NCBI GenBank assembly: GCA_001672075.1 | Contig: LJOT01000004.1 | Location: forward strand, 1-48,502 | Length of the DNA: 48,502 bases | Source: Anabaena sp. CRKS33 | GTDB taxonomy: Bacteria > Cyanobacteriota > Cyanobacteriia > Cyanobacteriales > Nostocaceae | Reading direction: 5' to 3' | In this document: positions 47,428 to 48,502 of the stretch, one piece after another | How positions within the stretch are numbered: the first letter of the stretch is position 1 | Layout: every line of letters begins with the position of its first letter | Made by a program: the position numbers and the translations under genes | The notes under the pieces: model-generated | The model's database searches: none | What the model saw: the letters and a program-made list of their open reading frames with translations, nothing else | What the model was told of the DNA's origin: nothing

Positions 47428-48502
47428 TTATTCTTTTTTCAAAGCAATTGTTTGTAGTTTATCAAAGTACAGCGTATTTTGCGATTTTTGACGATAAATT
47501 TCGTAAAGTGCCATACCGGTTGCCACGGAAGCATTGAGGCTAGGAGTCTTACCCTGTAAGGGAATAGATACCAAAACATCACAAGAACGCTGTGTTAACA
47601 TTCCCAGACCTTCACCTTCACCACCCACGACTAAAACCACCGGACCACTAAATTTAACGCTTTGCAATGGTTCGCTACCTGTAACAGCAGTCCCGTAAAT
47701 CCAAAAACCTTCTTCTTTTAACTGTTCTAAAGCCCGACCGAGATTAACAACTCTAGCTACAGGAAAGGTTTCTAATGCTCCCGCTGCCACTTTCACCACC
47801 GTGGAAGTAATTCCGGCCGCCCTTCTTTGGGGAATCACCAAACCATGAGCGCCAATAGCTTCTGCGGTGCGAATAATTGCCCCTAAGTTGTGGGGATCAG
47901 TAATACCATCGGCAACAACAATTACAGGATCAGTAATAGATTTAGCCTTAGTAATCAGATCCTCTAATTCAGTATAGGAATAAGGAGAAATTTGAGCAGC
48001 TATTCCTTGGTGATTAGCCCGACCAGTAATTTGGTCTAACCGCATTGGTTCAACTTCATCAATAACTGCGCCATTATCCTTAGCTTGCAAAATCAAATGA
48101 TGAAATCTGGGATCATAACGGAGGCGGGTAGTAATCCACAGCTTGTTAATGCTACGTTCATTTTCCAAAGCAGTTAAAACTGGGTGACGACCGTAAATGA
48201 GATCACTTTCTTCCGTGGGTGTAATTTCTGAAGACGGCTGAGAAGATGGGTAAGAAGGACTGTATCTAGCATTGAAGGATTTACCTTGAGCTAATGTGAT
48301 TTCTGAAGACTGCTCAGAACCATAGCCAGAGGTGCGAGGTTTAGGAGTATAAGGCTTGTCTTCTCTATTTAATCTAATTTCTGGGGATTTATCAGCACCA
48401 TAGCGAGAGGTGCGAGGTTTAGGAGTATAAGGCTTGTCTTCTCTATTTAATCTAATTTCTGGGGATTTATCAGCACCATAGCGAGAGGTGCGAGGTTTAG
48501 GA
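47428..48502 (-). CDS. rlmB: TrmH/SpoU-family rRNA 2'-O-methyltransferase (5' end beyond window)
   Basis: The C-terminal 245 residues are a complete SPOUT enzyme: a substrate-binding part ([20 protein letters not shown]) and the knotted SAM domain with [30 protein letters not shown] and [15 protein letters not shown]. This matches RlmB-type enzymes that methylate 23S rRNA Gm2251; other TrmH-family targets cannot be excluded. An internal ATG at 48168 would truncate the conserved N-terminal binding domain. The frame is open to 48502, and the extra 5' part encodes a basic, Pro-rich extension with a 26-residue repeat ([20 protein letters not shown] is part). The true start lies to the right of the window. 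Confidence 0.9.
   Translation of the reverse strand, partial: PKPRTSRYGADKSPEIRLNREDKPYTPKPRTSRYGADKSPEIRLNREDKPYTPKPRTSGYGSEQSSEITLAQGKSFNARYSPSYPSSQPSSEITPTEESDLIYGRHPVLTALENERSINKLWITTRLRYDPRFHHLILQAKDNGAVIDEVEPMRLDQITGRANHQGIAAQISPYSYTELEDLITKAKSITDPVIVVADGITDPHNLGAIIRTAEAIGAHGLVIPQRRAAGITSTVVKVAAGALETFPVARVVNLGRALEQLKEEGFWIYGTAVTGSEPLQSVKFSGPVVLVVGGEGEGLGMLTQRSCDVLVSIPLQGKTPSLNASVATGMALYEIYRQKSQNTLYFDKLQTIALKKE
48280..48501 (-). repeat. 78-bp tandem repeat in the rRNA methyltransferase gene
   Basis: Two identical 78-bp units (48424-48501 and 48346-48423) and a diverged partial third (about 48280-48345) each encode a [21 protein letters not shown] peptide. The array continues past the window edge. 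The multiple of three keeps the frame. Confidence 0.9.

Noticed and set aside
1..48502. Insertion sequences, prophage, tRNA or rRNA genes
   Set aside because: No transposase, integrase or phage-protein motifs and no tRNA-like T-loop/acceptor patterns were seen in the intergenic stretches; a tRNAscan or Rfam search would be needed to exclude small RNAs.

Overview
The window is chromosomal DNA of a filamentous cyanobacterium, most likely a heterocystous Nostocales species of the Dolichospermum/Anabaena/Sphaerospermopsis type. The evidence is: AT-rich DNA with about a dozen copies of the HIP1 octamer GCGATCGC (e.g. 4043, 4399, 11340, 41118, 43741); heptamer short tandem repeats (STRRs) of the GGGAACA and ACTGACA families; dispersed palindromes of a cyanobacterial kind; cyanobacterial DUF1816, DUF2103 and DUF29 proteins; and an aeruginosin/spumigin-type NRPS locus. 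The genus is an inference. No tRNA, rRNA, transposase, integrase, phage gene or CRISPR array was seen.

Layout. 1-3.7 kb: 5' part of pdhA (-), a heptamer repeat field, tatC (-), a long sparse intergenic stretch and a small secreted-peptide ORF. 3.7-10.1 kb: a two-gene operon (+) of a P-loop ATPase and a 1691-residue STAND-type NTPase with 14 WD40 repeats and a membrane segment, followed by a short [2Fe-2S] protein and a TspO-like membrane protein. 11.7-12.5 kb: a two-gene unit (+) that I read as a Tse2-like ADP-ribosyltransferase toxin with a Tsi2-like acidic antitoxin.

12.4-32.7 kb: a gene block on the minus strand, probably one or two transcripts. In transcription order it encodes C-A-PCP, TubC-C-A-PCP-E, an AerA-like A-KR-PCP loading protein, an MFS exporter, C-A-PCP-reductase, and apolipoprotein N-acyltransferase (lnt), whose start overlaps the last NRPS stop by 4 nt. 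Assembly logic (inference): an arylpyruvate is loaded and reduced to an aryl-lactate (AerA-like), joined to a D-residue (C-A-PCP-E), then to a third residue by a C domain of the type that follows epimerases, then to a fourth residue that is released reductively as an aldehyde or alcohol. This is the plan of spumigin/aeruginosin protease inhibitors. No Choi or methylproline genes lie in the window.

33-48.5 kb: mostly housekeeping and small genes: gyrA (-), a copper-chaperone-like HMA protein (-), a membrane/coiled-coil/TPR protein (-), an orphan DNA methyltransferase (+) beside a frameshifted gene remnant (-), a secreted FAD-dependent oxidoreductase (+), a DUF29 protein (-), clpS + DUF2103 (+), two small unknown proteins, mnmE (-), a Cys-rich small protein (+), DUF1816 (-), and rlmB/trmH-type rRNA methyltransferase (-), which runs off the right edge.

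A recurring theme is repeat DNA entering or expanding inside coding sequence: a dispersed repeat in lnt, heptamers in mnmE, a 78-bp tandem repeat in the rlmB-like gene, an acidic repeat insert in gyrA, and recent 123-bp duplication of WD40 blades. All domain assignments come from reading motifs by eye; no database search was run.
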